Assembly: GCA_012295275.1 (NCBI GenBank)
Contig: CM022669.1
Span: forward strand, 15,437,672-15,460,171
Direction: 5' to 3'
Length of the DNA: 22,500 nucleotides
From: Chrysomallon squamiferum
Lineage: Eukaryota > Mollusca > Gastropoda > Neomphalida > Peltospiridae
In this document: positions 9,400 through 20,959 of the stretch, piece after piece
Position numbering within the stretch: position 1 is the stretch's first letter
Layout: each line of letters begins with the position of its first letter
Program-made: the position numbers and the translations under genes
The notes under the pieces: generated by a model
The model's database searches: none
What the model was told of the DNA's origin: nothing
What the model saw: the letters and a program-made list of their open reading frames with translations, nothing else

Positions 9400-11320
9400 C
9401 TGCTGTATCATTCTTTCTGCATTCATTTCTCTCAACCCTGCCTACTTCAATCATCTAACGTCAGTTACAGTCGATCCAGCCAAAACAAAACGACAAAGTA
9501 AGTAAGAATCCAGTGTTAAGTTGCCAAAGAAAACAAAACATTCTTCAACGGGGAATTCTGCAACTCGCAGAATGAATTGCATTAATTAAAAGTGCATTTT
9601 TATTTTTAGTTTCGTTCTGTGAGTTCAACGGGCCCTTGTAGCAACAGCGTTGTTAAATAAACAAACTTTCTCGTGATTAAGTGGAATTCTGCTGGTAGAA
9701 ATTAGACAAGCCATTGCTCCAATTTGTAAACGTACATTTCATTGGCGTAACTCGCGTCGGTAGAGTCTGTAAATTCAAAATTCATTGGTTGAGCGATTCA
9801 GCAGAGACATCAGCTATGCGAGCCGAATATCTTTTGTAAAATTGCGTGCATACACTTGTTTCTGTTTGGTATTGGCATCGATGGATTGATGTATTTTTTA
9901 AAATGTTGTACTTAAGTAGATGCATATATAATATTGTTTTTGTTTTTTTGAAATATTTATTTGACTTTTGTTTTTGATTTATGTTTAACGCCAAAAAAAC
10001 CAAACAAAAAAAACAACGAAGTGAAATTTAAACAGAAAGCTAGTCATTTAAAAGTCATGGTCTATTTCTAGTTACAATGAATTTGTAAATTTGCCAGATA
10101 AGCATCTCTGAAAAAAAAAAAATAAAGAAAAGAAAGGAAAATTTTAAGTAAAATAATGCCAGTTGTAACAAACATTTATTAAAAGACAAATTTCTAACTT
10201 AATGTCCATTCATTCACGTGACTGTATATCATCTACCTACCTATCTATTTTTGTCATCACTTAGCTGTGTTTTCACAATCAGATAGACGCAGGGATACAT
10301 ATTAATTAATGATCTTAACAGAATTATTTTTAAAACAATATATTAACTAACTTACGCGTGCTTACACACTTGTTTATATGAAAATATTCTCTAAGCAAAA
10401 AGCATCAGCCATTATTTTGTTATTCACGTTTATCCGTCTTTGAAAATGCACGTATCGCAAGAGAGAAATTGAAATAACACATATCCGTCTTGACTTGAAA
10501 CTTAGTTAGAAAAGAGAATTTAAAAAACAGAAAATAAATAAATAATAAAGCCAAATCAAAAAGAAACAGAGAGAAACAAAAATGCTCAAATAAACAAATT
10601 ACTGAAATTAAATTCGTGAATGTGACATGTTTATTACCAAAATATCCCATTTCCTTGTTTAAGAAAACCAGAAATAAAAAAAAAACAGAAAGAGAAAGAA
10701 AAAACAGATTTCAAAAGTTCATTAAAACGTACTCAACAAAAAGCTGTGAAATATGTTAAAGCAGACTGCAAAACAGAAACGAGACATTTCAAACTTGTTA
10801 ACAATCCATTGGCAGAAAATTACATTTCAGTTATTTTTTTTAATAATTTGATATACTTTCGTCAAAAATAAAATAAATGTTATTATATTTTTCAGCACAT
10901 TTTAATTTTACATACAATCTAAAAAACAAATATAACATAGTTATATTTAGTCTGTTTTTAATTTCATATACTTACCCATAATAAATATTTTCGTCTTGTT
11001 CTTTCTCGACTTTCTCAAATATAATTGTGACATTGTTTTAATTCTTAATTTCTGTTCTGTAATTTAATAAATCTTCTCGAAACAACTGTGACATTATTAC
11101 ATTTTTGCTATTTTTTGGTTTCATATGCACGCCAGAAATAAATGTCTTTGAGCACGACATTAGATAATAAAATAACACGAATCTCTTCTTTATTCGGTTA
11201 CGATTCTGACGTCAGGAATACTTCGTGTCGTATCCATGGATTACATAATTAATTATGACGTCTAAGTCACCATGCACGATTTACATAATGCAAGTAATGT
11301 TCTGACCTTGAACAAAATTA
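9400..11320. other. AT-rich non-coding stretch
   Basis: There is no coding signal. A few motifs stand out: ATTGG at 9741 and 9784, a CRE at 11207-11214, a CATAATTAATTATG palindrome at 11244-11257 and a short duplicated segment near 11013 and 11075. The rest is AT-rich and of low information. Confidence 0.5.
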
Positions 11321-11322
11321 AT

Positions 11323-11324
<2 letters not shown>

Positions 11325-11358
<34 letters not shown>
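11325..11358. repeat. Poly(T) tract, 34 bases
   Basis: An uninterrupted T run, the longest homopolymer in the window. Confidence 0.95.
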
Positions 11359-11362
<4 letters not shown>

Positions 11363-11480
11363 ATTAAAAATAAAAAAAATAATGACACTGTGTCAAGGAT
11401 GAAATTCACGAATACCTATCCAGTAATGTGTTTTATAAAGACCCTCGATTACCCTGGAGACAAGGATAATAATCTCCAGC

Positions 11481-11485
<5 letters not shown>

Positions 11486-11511
<26 letters not shown>
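11486..11511. repeat. Poly(T) tract
   Basis: About 26 T bases followed by TAAAAAACAAAAC. A further poly(T) lies at 11639-11658. Confidence 0.95.
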
Positions 11512-11521
<10 letters not shown>

Positions 11522-11659
11522 ACAAAAAAACGATGCAAGGAAAGACTGCTCTGAATGAATTAGAAATCTTTTGCGGAAAAGGAAGAGAAGAAAAGGTAAA
11601 ATAGTTAATTACCCTTGTAACACTTTTATTAGTGTTGCTTTTTTTTTTTTTTTTTTTTA

Positions 11660-11980
11660 TGAAAACGGAAAAAATTGTTTTATTATAATAAATCCATGCA
11701 AAGTTTTAAATAATTGGTTTCATTTTGCAGTCAAAAAGAGTGAAAAAAACCAAAAACATTCTGATGTTATTAATCCAAACATAATACATATTATTTCTAC
11801 TAATTAATTGCCAATTAAACATTTATATTAATTTCGATTACTGCCTGGAGATGCAGACTTATGTATTTCTATTTTTTTGTAATGTAATCAATTACATCTT
11901 GAAATTTATATCCACTATAAAAGTAACACATCGTTCGCTGTAATTGTATGGATTATTGAATATTCGGAAACACACATATA
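11660..11980. other. Non-coding AT-rich stretch
   Basis: I see nothing beyond AT-rich sequence. Confidence 0.5.
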
Positions 11981-11989
11981 GATGTACAG

Positions 11990-12260
<271 letters not shown>

Positions 12261-12774
12261 GTAAGAGATAAACAGAAAGGACATCATTTATTACAATAGA
12301 TTTTCTAGCCATTAAAGTCAGATACAATATAAATTTCACAATACTTTCCCCAGTGCTCGATAAACAAGCCATAAACCAAGAAAACAGTTTTATTTTTGCG
12401 CACACACAAAGTGTTCTTCAATTACCTTTACAACGAGTGCTGAATTTATTAAAACAGACACAAGGTAGTTCAAGTTTTTTTACGACACAATTTGTTTTTC
12501 GGTTAATGAAGTAGTCTGTTCAGAGAACGAACTCGAGAGTGATGGACCAAGTACCATTCTAAATGAGCGACATTTGTAGGTATTTAGATCAACCAAGACA
12601 AGTGCCGCAATTAGGGAACGGTATGTAGGAAACAGTGAAGAGATGAGATTTACGTTAATATAATATGCAATACTTAGAATGGAGACAGAAATATAGGCAG
12701 ATATAAAGATTAACAGAGAGAAATGTATAGATATGGCTATACATTTACCTATCAGTTTATCCCACCGTACACAG

Positions 12775-12888
12775 ATACACACACACACACACACAAATAC
12801 ACTCTGATACACAGACACAAACACAGACATCAGTTGTAATATATATATACACATATAAAGAGAGAACAGAATACGGAAAGATGCAGAG

Positions 12889-12955
<67 letters not shown>
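12775..12955. repeat. (CA)n run and 66-bp (GA)n array
   Basis: CA repeats at 12775-12796, then a perfect GA array at 12890-12955. GA arrays of this length can form triplex DNA. Confidence 0.95.
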
Positions 12956-12958
<3 letters not shown>

Positions 12959-12959
12959 A

Positions 12960-13430
12960 TATATACGAACTATTGCTTTTGCCGTGAATTTTTTTTTTTT
13001 ATAAAGTCGTCATGGTAGTAGTCTTCATCTCACCAATTGCGATCTTATAAATAAGCCAACAACATGACATTTCCCGTTTCAAATCCGTCTACAACCGCAA
13101 TATCAACAAACTCATGAAAATAACAGAGGTGAAGAGATTGTCCATTAAGGAACCAAAGTTTATCTTTTATTTTTATATATTTATTTATTTTGGGTTATTT
13201 CGGTGACATACGGTAACGTTTCTAAAACGTAGAATTGCCCAGCATGATGATGAAAAAGTCAAACTGTTGCTGTTGTTTCTGGCGTCTACGCAACCACTCA
13301 AGCCACGATTTTCTCACAACCACTTAACAAGCGTCGTTAGAAGGTCAAACCTTTCTGTCACAAATGCTGCCGATGTTGTTCGAGATATTTCTTTAACTCT
13401 AAATAGTAATTAGTATTATACATAAATACA
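12960..13430. other. Non-coding stretch of moderate complexity
   Basis: It contains GTTTCAAATCC at 13076-13086, which resembles a pol III B box, but no A box lies at the right distance. No gene is seen. Confidence 0.45.
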
Positions 13431-13436
13431 TACATT

Positions 13437-13494
13437 CATACATACATACATACATACATACATACATACATACATACATACATACATACATACA
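13437..13494. repeat. (CATA)n microsatellite
   Basis: About 14 perfect CATA units with imperfect ones upstream from about 13419. Confidence 0.97.
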
Positions 13495-13499
13495 AAAAT

Positions 13500-14230
13500 A
13501 AAGCGCACACGATGTCATAACATCCATACAGAAATACATAGACGCACACAGAAACAAAGACATACCCATATGTAGAATCTCATGTTACAGAAACACTACA
13601 TACACGCTCACATTCGTGTAAAACATAAAGACACTCATACGTATTCATGTCTAGAACCTACGGAAGAGCATGTTATATAATGCATCCTGAAGCTTCTCCT
13701 CGAAAACAACAATAAACCCCAATTTAATTAAGCACATATCATGCATTCCAAAAAAGCAATACAAATAATAATTCAAATAAAGAAACAAACAAAAAAATAA
13801 AAAAAATAAAAAATAAAAAACAAACAAAAAATCTAAACACAAAAAAACATTTGCTTTATAAATAACTATGTTGTCTGCCGGAACTAATAGTTGTAGATAT
13901 CTTTCTATCATCAATTTAATCCTATCCTGTGTTTGGGGTTTTTCCCCTTCTTTTCTGTTATTTCTGAAGTTCTGCGTAACTCATCAGTCTGGATCTGTCT
14001 TCGCGTCTAATAGTCACTTGTAGTAGCGTGTTAACTGGTACAATCATTTCATTGCAAATTAGCACTTCGTCAGAGCGCTATGAGATGGCACTTTTGAACG
14101 ACGCAGAAGAAGAAGAAGAAGAAGAAACAAAACGAGTACCACCCTTGAATCAATCACGGGACCACTAGTTGAGAAATTTGTATGCGAGTAGCTTTGATTT
14201 GAAGTAGTGTTACAGATTAGACAGAGTTTA
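13500..14230. other. Non-coding stretch
   Basis: An A-rich patch at 13750-13850 and a perfect (GAA)n at 14105-14127. I see no supported gene. Confidence 0.5.
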
Positions 14231-14235
14231 CTGTG

Positions 14236-14520
14236 CTCTACGGTTTAAAAGGTGCAGTTTTAAATAACGAACCGTTTGAAGCAGTTCCCTCTGTTTAAAA
14301 TATTTATACATAAATTTCATCAATGACAGTCTTACCATTTAGATACTGTACAGGAATATGGTATTTTGAAACGGTCTACTGTACAGTAAGATTCTATTTT
14401 CAAAGAGCCCTATCATTTAGAAACGGGAAGATTACATTTTGAAATAGTCCTACGGTTTAGAAACTGTACAGAAGTATTGAAACAAATCTGCGGTTTAGAA
14501 ATGCGACTTACATTTGACGC
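14236..14520. repeat. Degenerate tandem repeat, about 42-bp unit, roughly seven copies
   Basis: A core resembling CTACGGTTTAGAAACTGTAC recurs. The GTTTA or equivalent anchor falls at 14243, 14293, 14337, 14381, 14415, 14455 and 14493, giving spacings of 50, 44, 44, 34, 40 and 38. Several units also share a mid-part resembling ACATTTTGAAA followed by AG or CG. Copies are clearly diverged, so this is an old minisatellite and not a microsatellite. Confidence 0.6.
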
Positions 14521-14821
14521 GGCCGACTACAAACGTGGACACTTATAATCGGACATGTTTATATGTGTCCAAGATGATCAAAATTCATTGCAGTCTCGCT
14601 TTTGGAACTGATGAACATTTAACGAAAATTCAAGCACAAACCGAAAATCGGCTGTTAGCCGTAAACATACGAACATCTTCAATAAACTCATTTACAAGTT
14701 AAATTAAAACGCAGTATTTAGGTCTGTGCAAAAATAGGTATGACAGTTAAGAAGATCTTAGACACGTGAATATAAAACAAAACTCACTATTAATATAAAT
14801 TCAGATGTGTACATAAAATAA

Positions 14822-14840
14822 CAATACAAATACAAATACA

Positions 14841-14896
<56 letters not shown>

Positions 14897-15090
14897 GTGG
14901 ATGATAATGATGACAGTGATAATGACGATGATGAAAATAATCATCATCATAATAACAGTAATATCAATATCCAAAAAACCAAAAAAAAAAAAAGAGCAAA
15001 AAACAAAAAACAAGAGCAACAACAACATCAACAACAACTGCAACAAAACAACAACAGCAACAAAACAACAACAGCGACAATAATAATAAA
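14822..15090. repeat. (AAT)n array followed by GAT- and CAA-rich sequence
   Basis: ACAAAT words, then perfect AAT at about 14840-14896, degenerate GAT to about 14955, and CAACAA-rich sequence at 15000-15085. Confidence 0.9.
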
Positions 15091-15094
15091 ACAA

Positions 15095-15900
15095 AAAATA
15101 AGATTAGTTCATCACTTTTGACATTTAATTATCGAGTAACTGATGGCAGCTTCGGGGAACACAGATTTACGTTGCTGTGGAACAGAATCAGTTATACAAC
15201 ATGTCCAGTATTTTTATTTTTTATTTTTCTGACATATTCTGTGAAGGGCATCGCGACTCTAACATCGATAATTCACAACAAAATGCTGTGGGTGTTCTTA
15301 GCTTCTATTTGTTTCCGTCTGTCATTTCTGTGTCACAAGATACAAACCATAGACTTATATTTTATTTACTTAATTTCACACAGATGGATCAAAAACATGA
15401 TTTTTCTTTTGTTTTTCTTTCGTCCCTGCTAGCAGAGGTAATTTTATCTAGCTTGCCGAAAGCAATAAGTTATTTATTTAATTTATTTTTGTTATTGTGC
15501 TTTTAGGTTCCAGAAAGAGAAAATGTTTTTTGCGGAAGATCAATTATTTCTTTACTGATAACCTAAATTATAATCCTGCATGATGGAATAATGACAATAA
15601 ATAACTAACTAACTAAATAAATAAATAAACAAATAAATAAACTATGTTGATGATGATAATAACCAGTAAATCATGAATATTTAGTGCTAATGATTGCTGT
15701 TTTGAAAGTGTAAGTGAAAAAATGTTTTGTGCATCAGTGACTGGAATACATATTACTATCTTAATAATTACCTTTTCCTGAATAACACAACATTTGATAT
15801 CTTTTGAACCTAACTGCTATACACGTTATATTAAATCAAACTCAGATGGTCGCTTCGGAAGAGTTTTCCGCTGTTGCTTAATATAGCGAAAACGCAATAA
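15095..15900. other. Non-coding stretch
   Basis: Two overlapping plus-strand frames of about 105 codons (15118-15432 and 15177-15506) have no recognisable domain and AT-driven hydrophobic composition. I treat them as chance. An ACTA/AATA tetranucleotide stretch lies at 15600-15641. Confidence 0.45.
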
Positions 15901-15906
15901 AGTCTA

Positions 15907-15935
15907 TGACGTCATAATGGCATGACCTTTAACCT
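15907..15935. promoter_or_regulatory. CRE palindrome next to a DR1 nuclear-receptor motif
   Basis: TGACGTCA at 15907-15914 is a perfect CRE. On the minus strand AGGTTAAAGGTCA (15935-15923) is a DR1, two AGGTNA half-sites with a one-base spacer. They are eight bases apart. The motifs are seen in the sequence; function as an enhancer is inference. Confidence 0.35.
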
Positions 15936-15939
15936 GTTT

Positions 15940-16290
15940 TACGTAAGTGAACTGTTTACATTACAGGCACATTTAAAGAATTGTAAATTCACACAAAATG
16001 CAACAAAATATTTTTTTGATAGCCTTTAAGAACTGAACATTGTTGCCATTATTTTTTTTCAATATGTCTGCAAGGAAGCTATTTTATTGAAATATTTCAA
16101 GTAAGTAGAAATAAAAGTTTTTATTTCAAATTACTTTTTCCCCCTTTGGAACTGTTATTTCTTAGCTTTGATCTGGTGTAGAAAGAAAATGACTCTCCAG
16201 TCTCATGACATAAAGAATGCCCACTCGATACAGTTGCAAGCGATCCTATTTTAAAAAATGCCATTAAACAACTGCAAAATGGATTCTGCG
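15940..16290. other. Non-coding stretch
   Basis: AT-rich, nothing identified. It ends in a poly(T) tract at 16291-16310. Confidence 0.5.
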
Positions 16291-16457
16291 TTTTTTTTTT
16301 TTTTTTTTTTATTTCGCTTTCGGTACACACGACCGAAGCAGTCTTTGTTTAGGCGAATCGAACCGGAGACTGTCAGTTACAAGTGATCTCAGAATTGTTT
16401 TGGTAAAACTAGTTATCTGTACTTTGAAATAAAACAGATGTGTGATAACATCGTTCA

Positions 16458-16573
<116 letters not shown>

Positions 16574-16871
16574 AAGCACAAACATCGTTCAAATCTTCAG
16601 ATTTTTTACGAAACATACGTTACTACAAAAACGCGTGAAAAAAAAAAAAAAATCATCATGTATCTCTGCCATGACTGAAAGCCTTTCTCGATAAACTTAT
16701 AATGATGTTAAACCTGTTATAATATCCAAATCTATTAACCATCCGACAGGAGAACCGCGATCAACGTTGAATAGTTATCTTAATTCTCTCAAAGTAAACT
16801 TGTTATCTGCTATATTATTATTATTATTTTTATATCACTTTTGCAGAACTGCGATCTTTACTTTTTAAATT

Positions 16872-16894
16872 GTTATTACTACTACTACTACTCA

Positions 16895-16957
<63 letters not shown>

Positions 16958-17020
16958 AACTACTACTACTACTACTACTACTAATAATAATACTACTAAT
17001 AATGATTATTATTATTATTA
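16872..17020. repeat. (ACT)n trinucleotide array with AAT/ATT tail
   Basis: ACT units with one CAT and one CAA interruption to about 16982, then AAT and ATT units. It gives a spurious poly-Leu frame. Confidence 0.95.
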
Positions 17021-17400
17021 GCGAATTAGCTCAGGGTATATTAAATAATCTTTTGTACATTTAAGTAATCTGATGTCATGTCGTACGCATTGGTAACGGC
17101 TCTAGATCAGTAATTAGAGGAGGTATTTGAAGTGTGATAGTTAGCAGGATCGACAGACGTCAGTGCGTGTGATCACTGGGGTTTTCTCGTTCCAGCCGCA
17201 GCCCCATGACTTGACTATCAGCACATGAAAGATCTCTTGAAATGAACACGTAATGAGAATCGTGTTTTGAGCAGTTATACAACAAACAAAAAACACAAAA
17301 AAACAACAACACAGACCCGATACTTCATACTGAAAGGTCTTCGGGTACCATTTTCTTTTGTCTCTCCTGCCCGTGTGACACTTTCTTCCGCTGCTGATTG
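17021..17400. other. Non-coding stretch
   Basis: Moderate complexity. GCGAATTAGCTCAGGG at 17021-17036 looks like a tRNA 5' end but lacks a B box. No gene is seen. Confidence 0.45.
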
Positions 17401-17405
17401 CATCT

Positions 17406-17441
17406 CTCAGTCAATCAGTCAGTCTCTCTATCTATCTATCC

Positions 17442-17487
<46 letters not shown>

Positions 17488-17510
17488 TTTTCTATCTCTC
17501 TATCTATTTA
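17406..17510. repeat. (CAGT)n, (CTAT)n and (CTGT)n degenerate microsatellite
   Basis: CAGTCAATCAGTCAGT, then CTAT, then about ten CTGT/GTCT units at 17444-17484, then mixed CTAT. Confidence 0.95.
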
Positions 17511-17669
17511 GTACACAGTTTAGGTCAGGAAAAGCAGTGAATTGTAAGGGTTAGTTCCCTTTTCTACGCAGGTAAATCCTTTTCTTGACCGCCGTCAGCA
17601 CCAGCATTGCAATTACTTTCAAAAAGTTAGTTTCAGGCACACGGAAATTGATTCAGCTAAATATGCTTT

Positions 17670-17759
17670 CTTTAAAGAAAAACATCTCTTTGTTATTTCT
17701 ATAAAGGAAAATATGTCTTTGTTATCGTCTTTATAGAGATAAAATATTTTATTATCGTG
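17670..17759. repeat. Three tandem copies of a 30-bp unit
   Basis: Units start at 17670, 17699 and 17729 (29, 30 and 31 bp). Each begins CTTTAAAG, CTATAAAG or CTTTATAG and carries a TTTGTTAT or TTTATTAT block near its end. Copies 1 and 2 are closest. Confidence 0.6.
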
Positions 17760-18175
17760 TTTTAGATCAAATTTACTAAGGAAGCTGACTAATGTTAAAA
17801 GATAAAGAAATTTATGTTTGAATATGTGGGTGATGAGGTGATTGGTTTAATAGGATATTACATAATTATTGCCTTTATCTGAAGTTTTGATCTGCTATAT
17901 AGAAAATAGGACACGCACATACTATTTTGAAAAAAAAAAAGTCTGAAATCGTAGGGAAAGCGAATTAACATTAGCTATCTGGATGCTAATTACTGTAGGT
18001 TGGTGGAACGAATTAATTAAATTTTAAACGCATATTAATATTAAAGATTATTTGGTATCGGAAGTACACAAAATGAAATCCTTTACAAACTGTTTTCGTT
18101 ATCGAATTTTTTATTTGTGTCTGACAACGAGTAGAAAACGTAATAATAATTAAGCTCCTTTCTCTTTATTTCTTG
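17760..18175. other. Non-coding AT-rich stretch
   Basis: I see no gene or repeat apart from a short poly(A) near 17931-17940. Confidence 0.5.
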
Positions 18176-18285
18176 CTATCTATCTATATATGTCTGTTTA
18201 TCTATCTGTATATCTATCTGTCTATCTATCTATCTATCTCTCTATCTAATTGTCTATCTGTCTCTCTATTTGTCTCTCTACCAAT
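18176..18285. repeat. Degenerate (CTAT)n / (CTGT)n microsatellite
   Basis: CTAT and CTGT words with many interruptions, purest at 18219-18245. Confidence 0.9.
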
Positions 18286-18289
18286 ACGT

Positions 18290-19290
18290 CTGTTGATCTC
18301 TACTGGCTACTGAACACCTGCTGATAAATTGACGGCATACTCTGGATCGAGAAATAGTTTAATGGGCGCCGAAGGAGGATTGATCCAGAAACCATTAACA
18401 CCCCTGCACCAGCTGTAACAGTTAAATGTAGCACGTGGAAATAAAGTGGGTTAAATTATTTGTCTCCATTACGGGATAAAAGAATGGTGACACGCTATCT
18501 TCAACGGAAACATTAAAGTGTTAATTCATTACAACAGTAAAACCAGCTGAATCATAGCATGTAACAAAGAAGCCAGGAAAAAAAAAAAAAAAAAAATGAA
18601 AACAAAGATTTTAAGACAAATGGCCGAATTCGCTCATAATACCATTCATGTGTGAATACTAATTCGAAATCTACGTCTTTCTGTTTTGACTACACACTGC
18701 TTTAACTCTGGAGCAGAGCCAGACTTTTAAAAATTCATAACAGCATTGTAATAGTGTTTTATTATTTTTGCAAACTCGACAAAGTGTTTTGCATCTCTTG
18801 CAGTTATTGCTGTGTTTATTTTAAAGTAATTTGTATACGTAGTTTATCACGGGTTGTAAACTGACAGGGTTTTTTTTTTTTTTTTTGAGAAGAGGACTAT
18901 GAGATGTGTTAAATGATTTGTGAAAACGTCTAAGGAATTTGGCTGAGTGTAGGCTTCCTGGGTTGTGTGACCATCAAATACGTATTTGAACTTTCAGTGG
19001 AAGCAACCATATTTCCACTTGTTGACTGACTGGCTATGCTTCTAGAACGCTTAGGTTTGTTTGTTTGGCCTTTTGTTTTCTTTTTATTTATCATTTTTGT
19101 TCTTCATCGTCTTTTTATAGTCTTGTTGTGTTGCCTTTTGCAGGCTTCGTTGTTATTTCAGGCTTATTTATGTATTTTAATATTCATTTTTGCTATATAT
19201 TTGTTTTCTATATTGCATTAGTTTTCGTTAACAAAACTGATTCAGTTACATAATATACACTAATGTGTTCTACTATAAAAAGTGTGTGTC
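18290..19290. other. Non-coding stretch
   Basis: Poly(A) at about 18580-18596 and poly(T) at about 18871-18886. A T-rich patch at 19060-19220 gives hydrophobic chance frames. No supported gene. Confidence 0.5.
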
Positions 19291-19293
19291 TGC

Positions 19294-19415
<122 letters not shown>

Positions 19416-19559
19416 GCCTGATTCTTTGCACTGGTTGTGTGTATCTATCCATCTTTTTCTCTCTCGCTTTCTCTGTATAAGTACCTCATTTATCATTAAC
19501 AGATTTTTTTTAAAGAATAACGAGACCGTAACTTCGTTTCCAAAAAAGATTTCGACCAA

Positions 19560-19612
19560 CAAAAAAAAAAAAAAAATAAAATAAAAAAAAAAATAAAATA
19601 AAAAACGAAGTA
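19560..19612. repeat. A-rich tract
   Basis: Poly(A) with interspersed T, for example AAAATAAAATAAAAAA. Confidence 0.85.
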
Positions 19613-19619
19613 AAAAACG

Positions 19620-20025
19620 ACGATGATTACAGAACATAATGACATAATGCTAGATGAGAAAAAACATGCATCTCTACATAAAGCGTTTCTTGACTTTAAA
19701 TATGTTGTCTTGCAGGAAAAAAAATTGAAATCTCTCGTTTGTAAACCTGAAGGACTTTGCTTTCTAATATTTCAAAGTCGAGGTAACATGCACACTGATA
19801 CAGTGAATGCCGACACGCTAATGAAATATCACCATCCAGATTATTAAATATTGACGTTTGCTGCGTTTTACTTTGAGAAATGATTAATTTCAGGATACAA
19901 TAAATATTCCTGGTATATGTATATATATTTTTATTTCTCTGAAATGATCTTCCGTTAACAAATGTCTCGCTTTGTGTAAAGGTTTAATAGCATTGATATT
20001 TGAAATTAAATATAGGAATAAACTC
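19620..20025. other. Non-coding stretch
   Basis: An open frame of 74 codons at 19623-19847 (plus) has no recognisable domain and is treated as chance. Confidence 0.4.
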
Positions 20026-20028
20026 TCA

Positions 20029-20145
20029 TATATATATATATATATATTTATATATTTAATATCAAAACTCAACACAACACATACACACATACATATATAC
20101 AATAACATACACACACACATATATACAATAACATACACACAGCTG
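20029..20145. repeat. (TA)n and (CA)n / CATA microsatellite
   Basis: TA run at about 20029-20056, then CACA/CATA words, including two copies of ATATACAATAACATACACAC. Confidence 0.9.
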
Positions 20146-20850
20146 ATGTTTTTTTTTTTAACTGTTTGATTTCTGTTTTTTTGTTGTTGATCTTATTATT
20201 CTTCTTATTGTTGTTGTTATTTCTTTATTTTAGTTTTGGTTGTAACTGATATACTTTGATGCTTTCTTGTTTTCGTTTTGTTTATTTTTAGGATTACTTC
20301 TGTTTTATGGGGATGATTCTCTTCGAACGTTTATTTCTTCTTCACCTCTGTTCTTCTGGTCATTCTGTTTTTAATTTTCTAAAAATTACTAACCTTTTGT
20401 TTTTATTTGAATATTAAGCTCTAACCACACAGCTCAGAAACTTTAAGCATCTTAAAAATTAAAACCATACCAGATTCAAAAAAAACTTTTTTTTTACGTC
20501 ACCACAAAGACGCTTATTTCAGGAGAAAAAAAAAAACAAAAAAAAAAAACAAATGAAGAAAAACATACTTATTGAATTTCCATTACTCCGATTACAGTAA
20601 AACGCGTCACAACCAGTGTGACTGTGTTGTTACTTTGTGGGTTTTTTGTTGTTTTTTTTTTGGCTGTCCGACCCCCTCCGTTTTTCAGAAACAACTTAAT
20701 AGCATGCCTTGCACGGTTAGAAACAGAATGACGCAAAACACGAGAAAAATATGGCAACAATAGGATGATTTTCCTTTGTTTTGTTTTTCTATCCTGCCCG
20801 CACACAACACAGAACAATCTTCTTTGTCCTTCTTATCAGCAGCATTACGT
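20146..20850. other. Non-coding T-rich then A-rich stretch
   Basis: T-rich with TTGTTGTTG words near 20180-20220; AAAAAC-rich at 20526-20550. No gene is supported. Confidence 0.5.
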
Positions 20851-20955
20851 GGGCACAACGTCACGCAGTGGTTTACACCTTAGTCTTGAGGTCGGCTAGG
20901 TCGCGGGATCAGTACAGTTAACTGCACATTGTGCTGTTTCCTTTTCCAGTTAATG
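20851..20955 (+). mobile_element. tRNA-derived SINE head, octopod-like type (decayed)
   Basis: The sequence starts GGGCACAACGTCACGCAGTGG and contains an A-box-like TCACGCAGTGG at 20861-20871. A B-box-like GGGATCAGTAC follows at 20905-20915, 44 bases later, as in tRNA genes. After this comes GCACATTGTGCTGTTTCC. The order CGCAGTGGTT, AGGTCGCGGG, CATTGTG matches what I recall of abundant octopus tRNA-SINEs. The copy is diverged and the tail is not identifiable beyond about 20955. Confidence 0.7.
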
Positions 20956-20959
20956 CCAC

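Noticed and set aside
12480-12854. 124-codon minus-strand ORF with hydrophobic segments
   Set aside because: One end is a CA/GT repeat, the rest has no recognisable motif, and no splice or start context supports it.
13076-13086. B-box-like GTTTCAAATCC
   Set aside because: No A box at the expected upstream distance on the same strand.
14514-14702. 62-codon plus-strand ORF after the 42-bp repeat
   Set aside because: Mixed composition but no domain, no homologue I recognise, and length within chance expectation.
15118-15506. Two overlapping plus-strand ORFs of about 105 codons, hydrophobic
   Set aside because: No family resemblance. Two frames open at once suggests locally few stops rather than coding. 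ORFs of this length are expected once or so by chance in 22.5 kb.
17021-17100. tRNA-like start GCGAATTAGCTCAGGG
   Set aside because: No B box about 44 bases downstream and no cloverleaf. It abuts the AAT/ATT repeat tail.
18340-18410. Minus-strand CTGGATCAATCCTCC resembling a SINE B-box region
   Set aside because: No A box upstream and no further match to a SINE body that I could recognise.
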